DNA from: Actinomycetes bacterium
GTDB lineage: Bacteria; Actinomycetota; Acidimicrobiia; Acidimicrobiales; JAAEMS01
Direction of reading: 5' to 3'
Assembly (NCBI GenBank): GCA_024225275.1
Contig: JAAEMS010000309.1
Span: 1 to 35,989 of the forward strand
DNA length: 35,989 bases
In this document: piece by piece, positions 1 through 7,480 of the stretch
How the letters are laid out: each line of letters begins with the position of its first letter
How positions within the stretch are numbered: the stretch's first letter is position 1
Program-made: the position numbers and the translations under genes
Notes under the pieces: generated by a model
Told to the model about the DNA's origin: nothing
Database searches by the model: none
What the model saw: only the letters and a program-made list of their open reading frames with translations

Positions 1-471
1 CCCATGATCGAGGCCATCCTCGATTGCGAGATCCCCGTCATGGGCCATATCGGCCTGACGCCCCAGTCCACCCTGGCCTTCGGGGGCTACCGGGTCCAGG
101 GTCGCGACATCGACCGGGCCCGCTCCCTGGTCGAAGACGCCAAGGCCCTTCAGGAGGCCGGCTGCTTCGCGATCGTCATCGAGGGAGTGCCCGACCTGGT
201 GGCGCGGGAGATCACCCAGGCCATCGACATCCCCACCGTCGGCATCGGAGCCGGTGTCCATTGCGACGGTCAGGTGCTGGTGATGCACGACATGCTGGGC
301 CTCAACACCGGCCACCTCCCCCGGTTCGTACGGGTCTATGCCGACATCCGCACCCCCGCCGTTGATGCGGTCAAGCAGTACGTGGCCGACGTGAAGTCCG
401 GCGCCTTCCCCAACGACGACGAGAGCTACCACATGAGCCAGGAAGCCAGGCAAGCTCTCGGTTTGGAGTGA
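1..471 (+). CDS. panB: 3-methyl-2-oxobutanoate hydroxymethyltransferase, C-terminal part (cut by window edge)
   Basis: PanB transfers a hydroxymethyl group from methylene-tetrahydrofolate to 2-oxoisovalerate to make ketopantoate, the first committed step of pantothenate and coenzyme A synthesis in the cytosol. The visible 156 residues hold the family motif HIGLTPQS and the later GIGAGVHCDGQVLV segment that lines the active-site end of the TIM barrel, followed by the HDMLGL stretch. The reading frame is already open at base 1, and a full PanB is roughly 260-280 residues, so about 100-120 N-terminal residues lie upstream of the window. The in-frame ATG at base 4 is an internal methionine, not a start. 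The stop is at 469-471. A convergent gene follows after 18 bases. Identification is very secure; only the start is unseen. Confidence 0.95.
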   Translation, partial: PMIEAILDCEIPVMGHIGLTPQSTLAFGGYRVQGRDIDRARSLVEDAKALQEAGCFAIVIEGVPDLVAREITQAIDIPTVGIGAGVHCDGQVLVMHDMLGLNTGHLPRFVRVYADIRTPAVDAVKQYVADVKSGAFPNDDESYHMSQEARQALGLE

Positions 472-489
472 GGAGGCCTCCCCGAGGGG

Positions 490-900
490 TCAATCCTCGG
501 GCTTCCAGGCCCGGCTCTTCTTCTGATCGCCTGCCCTCTTCTTGGCGTCCAGGCGGCGGCGCTTGGCCGCCCGGGAGGGGCGGGTAGGGCGGCGGGGGCG
601 GTCTTGCTGGAGGGCCTCGCGGATCCGTTCGGCCAGGCGGTCGGCGGCATCGGTGCGGTTGCGGCTCTGGGATCGGGTGCGGTCGGAGGTGATCGAGACC
701 GCCGAGCCCAGCTTGGACCGGAGGCGGTTGCGCTGGCTGTCGGTCAAGGCGGTGGAGGCCTCGATGTCGAAGCGTACGGTGACCCGGGTCTGGGAGCGGT
801 TGGCGTGTTGGCCGCCGGGTCCGCCCGAGGGATCGGCGCGCCACTCGAGCTCTTGCTCGGGGATCTCCAGTCCCGGCTGGATGCGGATCCCCTCGGCCAT
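490..900 (-). CDS. arfB: ArfB/YaeJ-type peptidyl-tRNA hydrolase (ribosome rescue)
   Basis: This 136-residue protein is a small class I release-factor-like hydrolase that frees stalled ribosomes by cutting peptidyl-tRNA in the peptidyl transferase centre. The catalytic GGQ is at residues 29-31 inside SGGPGGQHANRSQTRV, the typical release-factor signature. The C-terminal third is rich in Arg and Lys (a long basic tail), as in ArfB, where the tail enters the empty mRNA channel. There is no codon-recognition domain, so it is not RF1 or RF2. The length matches the family (about 135-140). The ATG at 900 is preceded by a TAGCCT hexamer with a 6-base gap, suggesting a leaderless transcript. It is divergent from the alpha/beta hydrolase at 964 and convergent with panB. 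Confidence 0.92.
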   Translation of the reverse strand: MAEGIRIQPGLEIPEQELEWRADPSGGPGGQHANRSQTRVTVRFDIEASTALTDSQRNRLRSKLGSAVSITSDRTRSQSRNRTDAADRLAERIREALQQDRPRRPTRPSRAAKRRRLDAKKRAGDQKKSRAWKPED

Positions 901-906
901 GGCGCC

Positions 907-912
907 AGGCTA
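907..912 (-). promoter_or_regulatory. Predicted -10 element (TAGCCT) of arfB, leaderless
   Basis: On the minus strand TAGCCT lies exactly 6 bases before the ATG at 900, placing the likely transcription start on or next to the start codon. No Shine-Dalgarno sequence is seen. The call rests on the match to TANNNT and the recurring spacing in this window. Confidence 0.5.
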
Positions 913-950
913 CCGAGCCCCGGTTCCCGATCCGGGGCGCGGGTCCGTCA

Positions 951-956
951 TAGGAT
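951..956 (+). promoter_or_regulatory. Predicted -10 element (TAGGAT) of the alpha/beta hydrolase gene
   Basis: TAGGAT is followed by a 7-base gap and then the ATG at 964. There is no purine-rich ribosome binding site between them, so a leaderless transcript is likely. No clear -35 box is visible. Confidence 0.5.
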
Positions 957-963
957 CAACGAC

Positions 964-1641
964 ATGGCACCACCGGTTCTGCTTCTGCACGGCTTCGCAA
1001 CGTCCACCGAGCGCACCTGGCGCGAGCCTGGGTGGTTCGATCTGCTGGGTGACGCCCGCCGCGAGGCCCTCGGCATCGACCTTCTGGGTCACGGCGAGGC
1101 CGACAAGCCCCATGACCCCGAGGCCTACGGCGAGATGGCGAACCTGGTGGCCGCTCAGCTACCCGATGAGCCGGTCGATGCCATCGGCTACTCCATGGGC
1201 GCGGGCATCACGCTCGAGCTCGCCCTCCAGGACCCGTCCCGATTCAACCGGATCGTTCTGGCGGGGGTGGGCGAGAACCTGATCCGCCCTGACCGGTCCA
1301 GCGAGATCCTCGATGCGCTCGAGGGTCGGGGCGACCCCGATGACATGGTCAACATGCACTTCAAGGAGCTGGCCGAGACCCCGGGCAATGACCCCCAGGC
1401 CTTGATCGCCTGTATGAAGCGGGCACGTGAGCCCTTCACCGTCGAGCAGCTGGCGGGGGTGAACATCCCCATCTTGGTCGTCATCGGCGACAAGGACTTC
1501 GCCGGTCCCCCTGAACCCCTCGCCGACGCCCTGCCCGACGCCCGGGTGGTGACCCTGCGGGGGGTCGATCACTTCGGGCTACCCAAGCAGTTCGGCTTCA
1601 TCGACGCCGCCCTCGAGTTCCTCGACGCCATCCCTGGCTGA
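964..1641 (+). CDS. Alpha/beta-fold hydrolase
   Basis: A cytosolic 225-residue serine hydrolase of the alpha/beta fold; the substrate cannot be told from sequence. It shows the oxyanion-hole HGF near residue 10, the nucleophile elbow GYSMG with Ser77, the acid in IGDKD (Asp178) and the base His203 in GVDHFG, so the catalytic triad is complete and in order. The cap region between about residues 100 and 165 is short. I chose the ATG at 964 rather than the in-frame start far upstream at 604, because the longer version would run antisense through arfB and the added residues are not hydrolase-like. A TAGGAT box 7 bases upstream supports this start. The HAD phosphatase gene follows after 20 bases and may be cotranscribed. 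Confidence 0.85.
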   Translation: MAPPVLLLHGFATSTERTWREPGWFDLLGDARREALGIDLLGHGEADKPHDPEAYGEMANLVAAQLPDEPVDAIGYSMGAGITLELALQDPSRFNRIVLAGVGENLIRPDRSSEILDALEGRGDPDDMVNMHFKELAETPGNDPQALIACMKRAREPFTVEQLAGVNIPILVVIGDKDFAGPPEPLADALPDARVVTLRGVDHFGLPKQFGFIDAALEFLDAIPG

Positions 1642-1661
1642 TCGGCACCGTTCCCCCCCCG

Positions 1662-2321
1662 ATGAGTGCACCAGATCGAGAGTTCATCTTCGGCGTCGAC
1701 CTCGACGGAGTCTGCGCTGACTACACCGCCGGCTTCCGCGAGGTGGTGGCCGCCGACAAGGGTGTGACCCCCGATTCGTTGGGTCCCCAGTTGGGCTGGG
1801 ACTACAAGGAGTGGGGTGTGTCCGACCGGGCCGACTTCGAGCGCCTCCACCGGCGGGCGGTCATGGACGACAGGATGTTTCGCGACCTCCCCATGGTCGA
1901 CGGTGCCGCCGAGGCCCTGTGGCGCCTGTCCGACGCCGGCGTCTGGATCCGTATCATCACCCACCGGATCCAGAGCAACTGGGGCCACGCCGTGGCGGTC
2001 GCTGACACCGTGCACTGGCTCGACTCGGTGGGCATCCCCTACCGCGACATCTGTTTCCTGGGGCAGAAACCCCAGGTCGAGGCCGATGCGTACGTCGATG
2101 ACGCTCCTCACAACATCACGGCCCTGCGCTCGGCCGGCAATCAGGTGATCGTGTTCGACACCGAGTACAACCAGGGCCTCGCCGGGCCCCGGGCGGTCGA
2201 CTGGCTCCAGGTTGAGGCCCTGGTGGGCGGCATGCTCGACCACGGCGTCCAGACCCAGCTTCCCGGGGTCGATGACCCTGCGGGCCGGCTCCACAATCGT
2301 CTCTCCGGCGGGGCCGGTTGA
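1662..2321 (+). CDS. HAD-family phosphatase, 5'(3')-deoxyribonucleotidase-like (NT5C)
   Basis: A 219-residue haloacid dehalogenase phosphatase resembling the NT5C group, which dephosphorylates (deoxy)nucleoside monophosphates in the cytosol. HAD motif I is VDLDGV with nucleophile Asp13 and acid Asp15; motif II is the Thr100 of IITHR; Lys136 in GQKPQ is the likely motif III lysine; motif IV is YVDDAP with Asp146 and Asp147 as magnesium ligands. All four motifs are present, so it should be active. The NxxxAL segment after motif IV is typical of NT5C. The exact nucleotide preference is not readable. It lies 20 bases downstream of the hydrolase on the same strand. The C-terminal 25 residues look disordered. 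Confidence 0.8.
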   Translation: MSAPDREFIFGVDLDGVCADYTAGFREVVAADKGVTPDSLGPQLGWDYKEWGVSDRADFERLHRRAVMDDRMFRDLPMVDGAAEALWRLSDAGVWIRIITHRIQSNWGHAVAVADTVHWLDSVGIPYRDICFLGQKPQVEADAYVDDAPHNITALRSAGNQVIVFDTEYNQGLAGPRAVDWLQVEALVGGMLDHGVQTQLPGVDDPAGRLHNRLSGGAG

Positions 2322-2364
2322 AGAGGGGACTCAAGGCGCGGCATGGGTGCTCCGATGATCCGGG

Positions 2365-4257
2365 GTGAGCCGTATGACCCAGGGGGCCATGATGACCATC
2401 CGTTTGAGCGACGATCTGGATCGTGACATCGAGGAAGCTGGTGAGGAAGCCGGGCGCGAGCTGGCCTGGATTGTCGTGGGCATGCTTGGGTTGGTTGGCG
2501 CCTCCATGGTCTTCCGGCTGTTCGATCGGCTGAGCGATGTGACCGGACAGCTGAGCGGCGTCGACTGGAACGGTGTGCTCACCCTCATGCTGCTCCTACC
2601 CATGGGGCTCGTGGTCTGGTCCTACCGGCGCTTCCGCGAGGCTCGGGTGGCCAAGGCCCAACTGGCCCGGCTCTCCCGCCATGACCCCCTGACCGGTCTC
2701 TCCAACCGCCGGTTTCTGACCCACCGTTTCCCCGACTACGTAGACGAGGCCCGTCGGGCCGGCTCCCGCATCTCGGTCCTCTTCTGCGACCTCGACGGCT
2801 TCAAGGGTGTCAACGACACCTACGGGCACGAGATCGGCGATGAGCTGATGCGCCGGGTCGCCAGCCGATTGGGTGAGTTCGTGGGTGAGAGCGGACACGT
2901 CGTGCGGTACGGAGGCGACGAGTTCGTGGTCATTGCCCCTGACGTGAGCACCGAGGATGGCGCCTCCCGCTTCGCCCAGTCCTTGATCGGCGAGATCGAA
3001 CGCCCGTTCCGGATGGGCCAGGACCTGGTCCGGATCTCGGTGAGTGTGGGTTGTGCGCTCACCGATGAGCGCAGTCCCCGGGCTGAGGACGTGCTCCGTG
3101 ACGCCGACGCGGCCATGTACACGGCCAAGGCCAACGGTTCGGGCACCTGGGAGGTCCACGACCGCTCGGGTAGCCAGCTCCTGACCCCGGCCACCGCGGA
3201 ACGGCGTCTCGGCGAAGCCGTCGACAAGGGCGAGTTCCGGCTCTACTACCAGCCCATCGTGAACATCGGCACCCACCACGTCGTGGCCGTCGAGACCCAG
3301 CTCCAATGGCATCACCCGGAGCGCGGTATCGTCCAGGCCGATCAGTTCGTCCCCGCCCTCAACGAGACCGGCCTCATCGTCCCGGTCGGTCGTTGGCTCG
3401 TGGAGGAGTCGGCCCGCCAGGCCGGCGAATGGCGGACCCGGCTGGGATCAATGGCTCCCACCGTCATGGCCACCGTTGCTCCCCGGCTCCTGGCCCAGTC
3501 CGACTTCGCCGAGCACGTCAAGGGCTCGGTCGAGGCGTCGGGGGCTCGACCTGAGGACCTCTGCCTCGAGGTCACCGAGTCAGCCATGGCCACCGACCTC
3601 GCGACCTCGTGGTCGATGCTCCGTGATCTCAAGTCGGTCGGGGTGGCCATCGCCCTCGACCGGTTCGGATCGGATCAGTCTTCCCTGCGGTCCCTGCGCA
3701 CCTTGGCCATCGATGCCGTCCGTATCGACCCCGACCTGGCCTGGGGGCTCGGCGCCGAGGAAGACGCGGACGTCATCGTGAGTCATCTGGTGTCACTGAC
3801 CCGCACGCTCGGCATCGCGGCCGTCATCACCGGAGTCGACGACACCAGCCGGGTCGAGGATCTCGACGGCTTGAGGGACTGTCTGGGACAGGGGGAGCTC
3901 TTCGCCGACGCCATGCCTCCTCATCACATCACCTCCCTGATTGCCCGTCAGGCCGAGGAGACAGCCGCCAAGTCGGTTCTCGCCCGGCCGGCACCGGTGT
4001 CGTCGATCGAGACTCCAGCGGCACCCGCCCCGAAGGTCGCGGCCATGATCGATCTGTCGGAGCCGCCGGCTGAGCCCCGGAAGGCCCGTTCGGTGGTTGC
4101 CGCCGACGTAGGATCGGCGACTTCTCCCCCTCCTCCCCCTGCCCCGGTGCCCGGGCGTCCGATCCTGGAACCGGCCCTCGAGGACAATGCTGATGATGTG
4201 TCCGCACCCGTCGTTCTCCCCCGGCTGCGCAACACCACTCCAGCACGGGTCAGCTGA
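2365..4257 (+). CDS. Membrane GGDEF diguanylate cyclase with degenerate EAL domain
   Basis: A 630-residue membrane protein that probably makes cyclic di-GMP. Two hydrophobic segments at about residues 33-52 and 69-87 anchor it. The GGDEF domain (about 102-265) keeps the catalytic signature exactly (GGDEF 183-187, preceded by Arg181-Tyr182), plus FCDLDGFKGVND for nucleotide binding. The inhibitory I-site (RxxD) is absent: Gly occupies both key positions upstream. The EAL domain (about 280-525) is degenerate: the signature reads ETQLQW (310-315) instead of EALLRW, the DDFG motif is DRFG (432-435), and the later VET motif is VDD. It is therefore unlikely to hydrolyse cyclic di-GMP. The last 100 residues are Pro/Ala-rich. 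Start is uncertain: GTG 2365, ATG 2374 (behind GGGGTGAG) or ATG 2389/2392. Confidence 0.88.
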   Translation: MSRMTQGAMMTIRLSDDLDRDIEEAGEEAGRELAWIVVGMLGLVGASMVFRLFDRLSDVTGQLSGVDWNGVLTLMLLLPMGLVVWSYRRFREARVAKAQLARLSRHDPLTGLSNRRFLTHRFPDYVDEARRAGSRISVLFCDLDGFKGVNDTYGHEIGDELMRRVASRLGEFVGESGHVVRYGGDEFVVIAPDVSTEDGASRFAQSLIGEIERPFRMGQDLVRISVSVGCALTDERSPRAEDVLRDADAAMYTAKANGSGTWEVHDRSGSQLLTPATAERRLGEAVDKGEFRLYYQPIVNIGTHHVVAVETQLQWHHPERGIVQADQFVPALNETGLIVPVGRWLVEESARQAGEWRTRLGSMAPTVMATVAPRLLAQSDFAEHVKGSVEASGARPEDLCLEVTESAMATDLATSWSMLRDLKSVGVAIALDRFGSDQSSLRSLRTLAIDAVRIDPDLAWGLGAEEDADVIVSHLVSLTRTLGIAAVITGVDDTSRVEDLDGLRDCLGQGELFADAMPPHHITSLIARQAEETAAKSVLARPAPVSSIETPAAPAPKVAAMIDLSEPPAEPRKARSVVAADVGSATSPPPPPAPVPGRPILEPALEDNADDVSAPVVLPRLRNTTPARVS

Positions 4258-4272
4258 GGCTCTTGTCGGCTA

Positions 4273-4300
4273 CCACCAACCTCCGGGTCGGGAGGTGTGG
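4273..4300 (+). terminator. Hairpin after the GGDEF gene
   Basis: ACCTCC and GGAGGT form a 6-bp stem around a 6-base loop, extended by CCAC/GTGG across a 2-base bulge. It starts 15 bases after the stop codon. There is no T-run, as is usual in GC-rich actinobacteria. Confidence 0.45.
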
Positions 4301-4378
4301 CGCAACGGCCATCCCACCGGGGTTCCCTCGGGCCCCGTTCCCCTCGGGGCTCGATCCGTGCGAATATGCGCAGCGACC

Positions 4379-4384
4379 TAGTCT
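4379..4384 (+). promoter_or_regulatory. Possible -10 element (TAGTCT) for the adh-maoC pair
   Basis: TAGTCT sits 32 bases before the ATG at 4417, leaving a leader of about 25 bases that contains the Shine-Dalgarno-like GAGGGGA (4404-4410). The surrounding region 4330-4410 holds two copies of CCCTCGGG and a CCCCGAGGGG palindrome overlapping the ribosome binding site; their role is unknown. Confidence 0.35.
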
Positions 4385-4416
4385 GACGACATCCACTGAC
4401 CCCGAGGGGAAGCACA

Positions 4417-5505
4417 ATGAAGGCAGCCGTTCTGCGCGACGTACCGGGCGAGCTCACCATCGAAGATGTCGAGCTCGCCGAGCCAGGCCCCGGTGAGGTA
4501 CTGCTCAAGACCGCCGCCGCCGGCCTCTGTCACAGCGACCTCCACTTCATGGAGGGCAAGTTCCCCACCCCGACTCCGGCCGTGCTCGGGCACGAGTCAG
4601 CCGGTGTGGTTGAGGCCGTGGGCCCCGGAGTCACCTATGTCCAGCCGGGCGATCATGTCATCACCTGTCTGTCGGTCTACTGCGGCAACTGTGAGCCGTG
4701 CCTGACCGGTCACCTCTCGGTCTGCGCCAACAAGGCTGAGACGGCCCGGGGCGACGACGAAGCCCCCCGGATCAGCCAGAACGGTGAGCGGATCGACCAG
4801 TTCCTGCACATGTCGTCGTTCGGTGAGCACATGCTCGTGCACGAGCACGGTGTGGTGAAGATCCGCAAGGACATGCCCCTCGACCGAGCCGCCCTCATCG
4901 GGTGTGGAGTCACCACCGGACTCGGCGCGGTGTTCAACACCGCCCGGGTCGAGGTGGGCTCCACGGTGGCCGTGCTGGGCGCTGGTGGCATTGGCCTCAA
5001 CGCCATCCAGGGAGCCCGCATCGCCGGCGCCCGACGCATCATCGCCATCGACATGGTCGACACCAAGCTCGACATCGCCAAGGAGTTCGGGGCCACCGAC
5101 GTCATCAACGCGTCCGAAGACCCGGTGGCCCAGGTCCATGGTCTCCTGGGTGGTGGCGTCGACTACAGCTTCGAGTGCATCGGCATGAAGCAGACGGCTG
5201 AACAGTCCTTCAATATGCTCGGGCAGCGGGGCACGGCCACTGTCGTGGGCATGATCCCCATGGGCGTCAACATCGAACTCCACGGCATCATGTTGATGGT
5301 GCAGGAGTCGAAGATCCAGGGCTCGAACATGGGCTCGAACCGTTTCCGGGTCGACATGCCCCGCTACATCGACCTGTACATGCAAGGCCGGTTGAAACTC
5401 GATGAGCTGGTTTCGGCTCGCATCACACTCGAGGAGATCAACGCCGGCTTCGACGCCATGAAGACCGGCGAGGTCGCTCGCAGCGTCATCGTCTTCGACG
5501 ACTGA
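4417..5505 (+). CDS. Zinc-dependent alcohol dehydrogenase (MDR family)
   Basis: A 362-residue medium-chain dehydrogenase, oxidising an alcohol with NAD in the cytosol. Catalytic zinc ligands are Cys38, His59 with Glu60 (GHE motif) and Cys163. The structural zinc lobe is complete: Cys89, 92, 95 and 103 in CGNCEPCLTGH. The Rossmann loop GAGGIG is at 188-193, and Asp212 at the end of the next strand predicts NAD rather than NADP. Length and layout match the class III-like actinobacterial group, which includes mycothiol- and NDMA-linked enzymes; I cannot assign the substrate. The start ATG 4417 follows GAGGGGA with a 6-base gap. The MaoC-like gene begins 2 bases after its stop, so the two are probably translated together and may act in one pathway on a hydroxy-acyl or alcohol substrate. 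Confidence 0.9.
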   Translation: MKAAVLRDVPGELTIEDVELAEPGPGEVLLKTAAAGLCHSDLHFMEGKFPTPTPAVLGHESAGVVEAVGPGVTYVQPGDHVITCLSVYCGNCEPCLTGHLSVCANKAETARGDDEAPRISQNGERIDQFLHMSSFGEHMLVHEHGVVKIRKDMPLDRAALIGCGVTTGLGAVFNTARVEVGSTVAVLGAGGIGLNAIQGARIAGARRIIAIDMVDTKLDIAKEFGATDVINASEDPVAQVHGLLGGGVDYSFECIGMKQTAEQSFNMLGQRGTATVVGMIPMGVNIELHGIMLMVQESKIQGSNMGSNRFRVDMPRYIDLYMQGRLKLDELVSARITLEEINAGFDAMKTGEVARSVIVFDD

Positions 5506-5507
5506 TC

Positions 5508-6368
5508 ATGCCGGTTCCGGCCTCGATTCTCGGGAGGCAAGGTCCGTCGATGGTTCACGACGTCGACGAGCGGTGGACCATGGCCTACGCGGCGGGCCTG
5601 GGTCACCACGAGCCCGTCTGGTTCGACACCACCTCGACCAACGGGGTCGTGGCCCATCCCCTGTTCCCCGTGTGTCCCGAGTGGCCCGTCATCGTGGCAG
5701 CCCGGGCTCTGCACCAGCCCGCCATGAGCGACGACGAGCTGGGTCGGGGTGTCCATGCCACCCACGATCTGACCGTTCACCGGCTCGTTCGGCCCGGTGA
5801 TCAGCTCACCACGTCACTCGAGGTGGTCGGGGTCGAGCAGCGTGGCCCTGGCACCTACGAGACCATGCGGATCACCACCGTCGACCAACACGGAGAGCCG
5901 GTGTCGACGACGATCCAGGGCAGCATGTATTTGGGTGTCGGCCTCGAGGGAGAATCTGTGATGGCACCGGTGGCGGCCCCTCCCCTCGACGGGCTCGGTC
6001 TTGACGGAGGGGAGGAGCTCGACGTGCCGGTGGCGCCCGGCGCGGCTCACACCTACACCGAGTGCGCCCGGATCTGGAACCCCATCCACACCGACAAGGC
6101 GGTAGCTCTGGCCGCCGGCCTACCCGACATCATCCTCCACGGCACAGCCACCATGGCCCTGGCCGTCTCGGCGGTGATGAACGCCCGGGCCGACGGCGAC
6201 CCGGCGCGAATCCGGCGCATCTGTGGCCGGTTCCGGGCCATGGTCTTGATGCCCTCGACCATCCGCGTCCGGGTCGGCGAGGGCTCTGCCGATGGCCGGG
6301 TGCGCTACGAGGTCATCAACGCCGAGGGCGATCGGGCCATCGACCAGGGCGTCATCGTCGTCGACTGA
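5508..6368 (+). CDS. MaoC-like double-hotdog acyl dehydratase/hydratase
   Basis: A 286-residue protein with two hotdog-fold halves. The N-terminal half (about 1-145) resembles the FAS1-type dehydratase domain, the C-terminal half (about 170-286) is MaoC-like with WNPIHTD at residues 190-196. Family members add or remove water on enoyl/hydroxyacyl thioesters. The hydratase-2 signature normally has an Asp two residues before Asn-Pro; here that position is Ile189, while Asn191 and His194 remain, so classical hydratase chemistry is not assured. The ATG lies 2 bases after the dehydrogenase stop, indicating translational coupling. The gene converges with the DUF2510 membrane protein gene with a 17-base gap. 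A fatty-acid or sterol side-chain role is plausible but is inference. Confidence 0.82.
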   Translation: MPVPASILGRQGPSMVHDVDERWTMAYAAGLGHHEPVWFDTTSTNGVVAHPLFPVCPEWPVIVAARALHQPAMSDDELGRGVHATHDLTVHRLVRPGDQLTTSLEVVGVEQRGPGTYETMRITTVDQHGEPVSTTIQGSMYLGVGLEGESVMAPVAAPPLDGLGLDGGEELDVPVAPGAAHTYTECARIWNPIHTDKAVALAAGLPDIILHGTATMALAVSAVMNARADGDPARIRRICGRFRAMVLMPSTIRVRVGEGSADGRVRYEVINAEGDRAIDQGVIVVD

Positions 6369-6385
6369 CCCTCGAACCGGCCTCG

Positions 6386-7381
6386 TCAGCTGAGCGGGGA
6401 TACGGGGTCGGTGGTGTCGGTCTCCGGCGCCACCGGTCCGCCCAGATCGTGGTAGATGACGGCCAGGGCGATGACCCAGAGCAGGGTCTGCACCGCCTGC
6501 GATATCACGAGCGCCACTGCTGCGACGGAGCTGGCCAGAACGGTCGGGAGAGTCGATGTGCCGAGGGTGGCGAGATTGGTGCCGATCCCGACGGCCAGGG
6601 AGATCAGAAACACCAATATGATCCGGCCCAGGATGGCCCAGAAGCTGCCACGGCTGAGCTCCCAACCCGTCTTGAGTGAGGGTTGGGGGGGCCCGATCGA
6701 GGCCACTACGAAAGCCAATGAGAAGACGACCATCCCCAGGAACGCTGCCGGGATCAGAGCGAGGAAGCCCAGGACGGCCAATACCGGGCTGACTACGGCC
6801 AGCACGCCCAACACGAGCGACATGACCAGGACGATCAGGATGATCTGGAGGGCGACCCCGATGAGTCTCGGAGTGCGGCTCAGCCCGAGGCGAAGGGAAG
6901 TGGTGGGTCGGGGCGGAGATCCGGTCAGCTGCCAATAGGCCTGGTGGTAGAGGGCGGTGTTCAGGATCATGTTCAGAACCATGGCGACCAGGGCGAGGGG
7001 GATGCCATACAGCGCCAAGGTCCCAGGATCGTCGATCGAGAGATCGAGGGTCTCGAGGTCGGTTTCCTGGGCCACCTGGCCGGTCATGAGGTCGTTGAAG
7101 TCCTCTGACGCCGAGTTGTAGAGGATGGCGACCAGCACCCCCGACACCAAGATCAGTGGGAGCCCGGCCACTATGAGCACCGCGCCGTAGGCCCGCCAGT
7201 GGGCCCCCATCAACCTGAACGACTGGCCGATGGTGTCGCCGGCGGGGCGCAGTCCGGTTCCGTAGCCGGCATGCCCGCAGGGTCGGACGTGCTCGGTCCA
7301 CTCGTAGCCGGCCCAGTACCGTTCTTCGGCCTGGTTCTCGGGGTTGGGGTACCAACCGGGGGGAATCCCCTGGTCTGACAT
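6386..7381 (-). CDS. DUF2510 domain multi-pass membrane protein
   Basis: A 331-residue membrane protein of unknown function. The N-terminus carries the short DUF2510 signature PPGWYPNP followed by RYWAGYEWTEH (residues about 7-35), a motif typical of actinobacterial membrane proteins. After it come about six hydrophobic helices: two around residues 60-90 and 115-150 flank a polar loop, and four lie between about 185 and 315. The second half resembles the glycerophosphodiester phosphodiesterase membrane-domain / DUF7544-like group in its helix pattern, but I do not claim an enzyme activity. The start is ATG 7381, behind AAGGAG at an 8-base gap; a longer open frame upstream to 8383 runs antisense through the MDR gene and is rejected. 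It is divergent from the oxidoreductase at 7481. Confidence 0.8.
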   Translation of the reverse strand: MSDQGIPPGWYPNPENQAEERYWAGYEWTEHVRPCGHAGYGTGLRPAGDTIGQSFRLMGAHWRAYGAVLIVAGLPLILVSGVLVAILYNSASEDFNDLMTGQVAQETDLETLDLSIDDPGTLALYGIPLALVAMVLNMILNTALYHQAYWQLTGSPPRPTTSLRLGLSRTPRLIGVALQIILIVLVMSLVLGVLAVVSPVLAVLGFLALIPAAFLGMVVFSLAFVVASIGPPQPSLKTGWELSRGSFWAILGRIILVFLISLAVGIGTNLATLGTSTLPTVLASSVAAVALVISQAVQTLLWVIALAVIYHDLGGPVAPETDTTDPVSPLS

Positions 7382-7468
7382 GTCGAGCGCTCCTTGGTGC
7401 CACGAACGGTAGGACGCTACCGGCACCGGGCCGGGCCGGGGCGGATCGCTGATCGAGTCCAAGCGGGT

Positions 7469-7474
7469 TAGCGT
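7469..7474 (+). promoter_or_regulatory. Predicted -10 element (TAGCGT) of the MDR oxidoreductase gene
   Basis: TAGCGT is followed by exactly 6 bases and the ATG at 7481, with no Shine-Dalgarno sequence, so a leaderless transcript is predicted. Confidence 0.5.
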
Positions 7475-7480
7475 CAGTTC

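Noticed and set aside
604..963. Upstream extension of the alpha/beta hydrolase frame
   Set aside because: It runs through arfB on the opposite strand; the ATG at 964 has a -10 hexamer and begins the hydrolase fold.
1569..2294. Minus-strand open frame across the HAD phosphatase gene
   Set aside because: Opposite-strand shadow; no domain or start signal, and it overlaps a well-supported gene.
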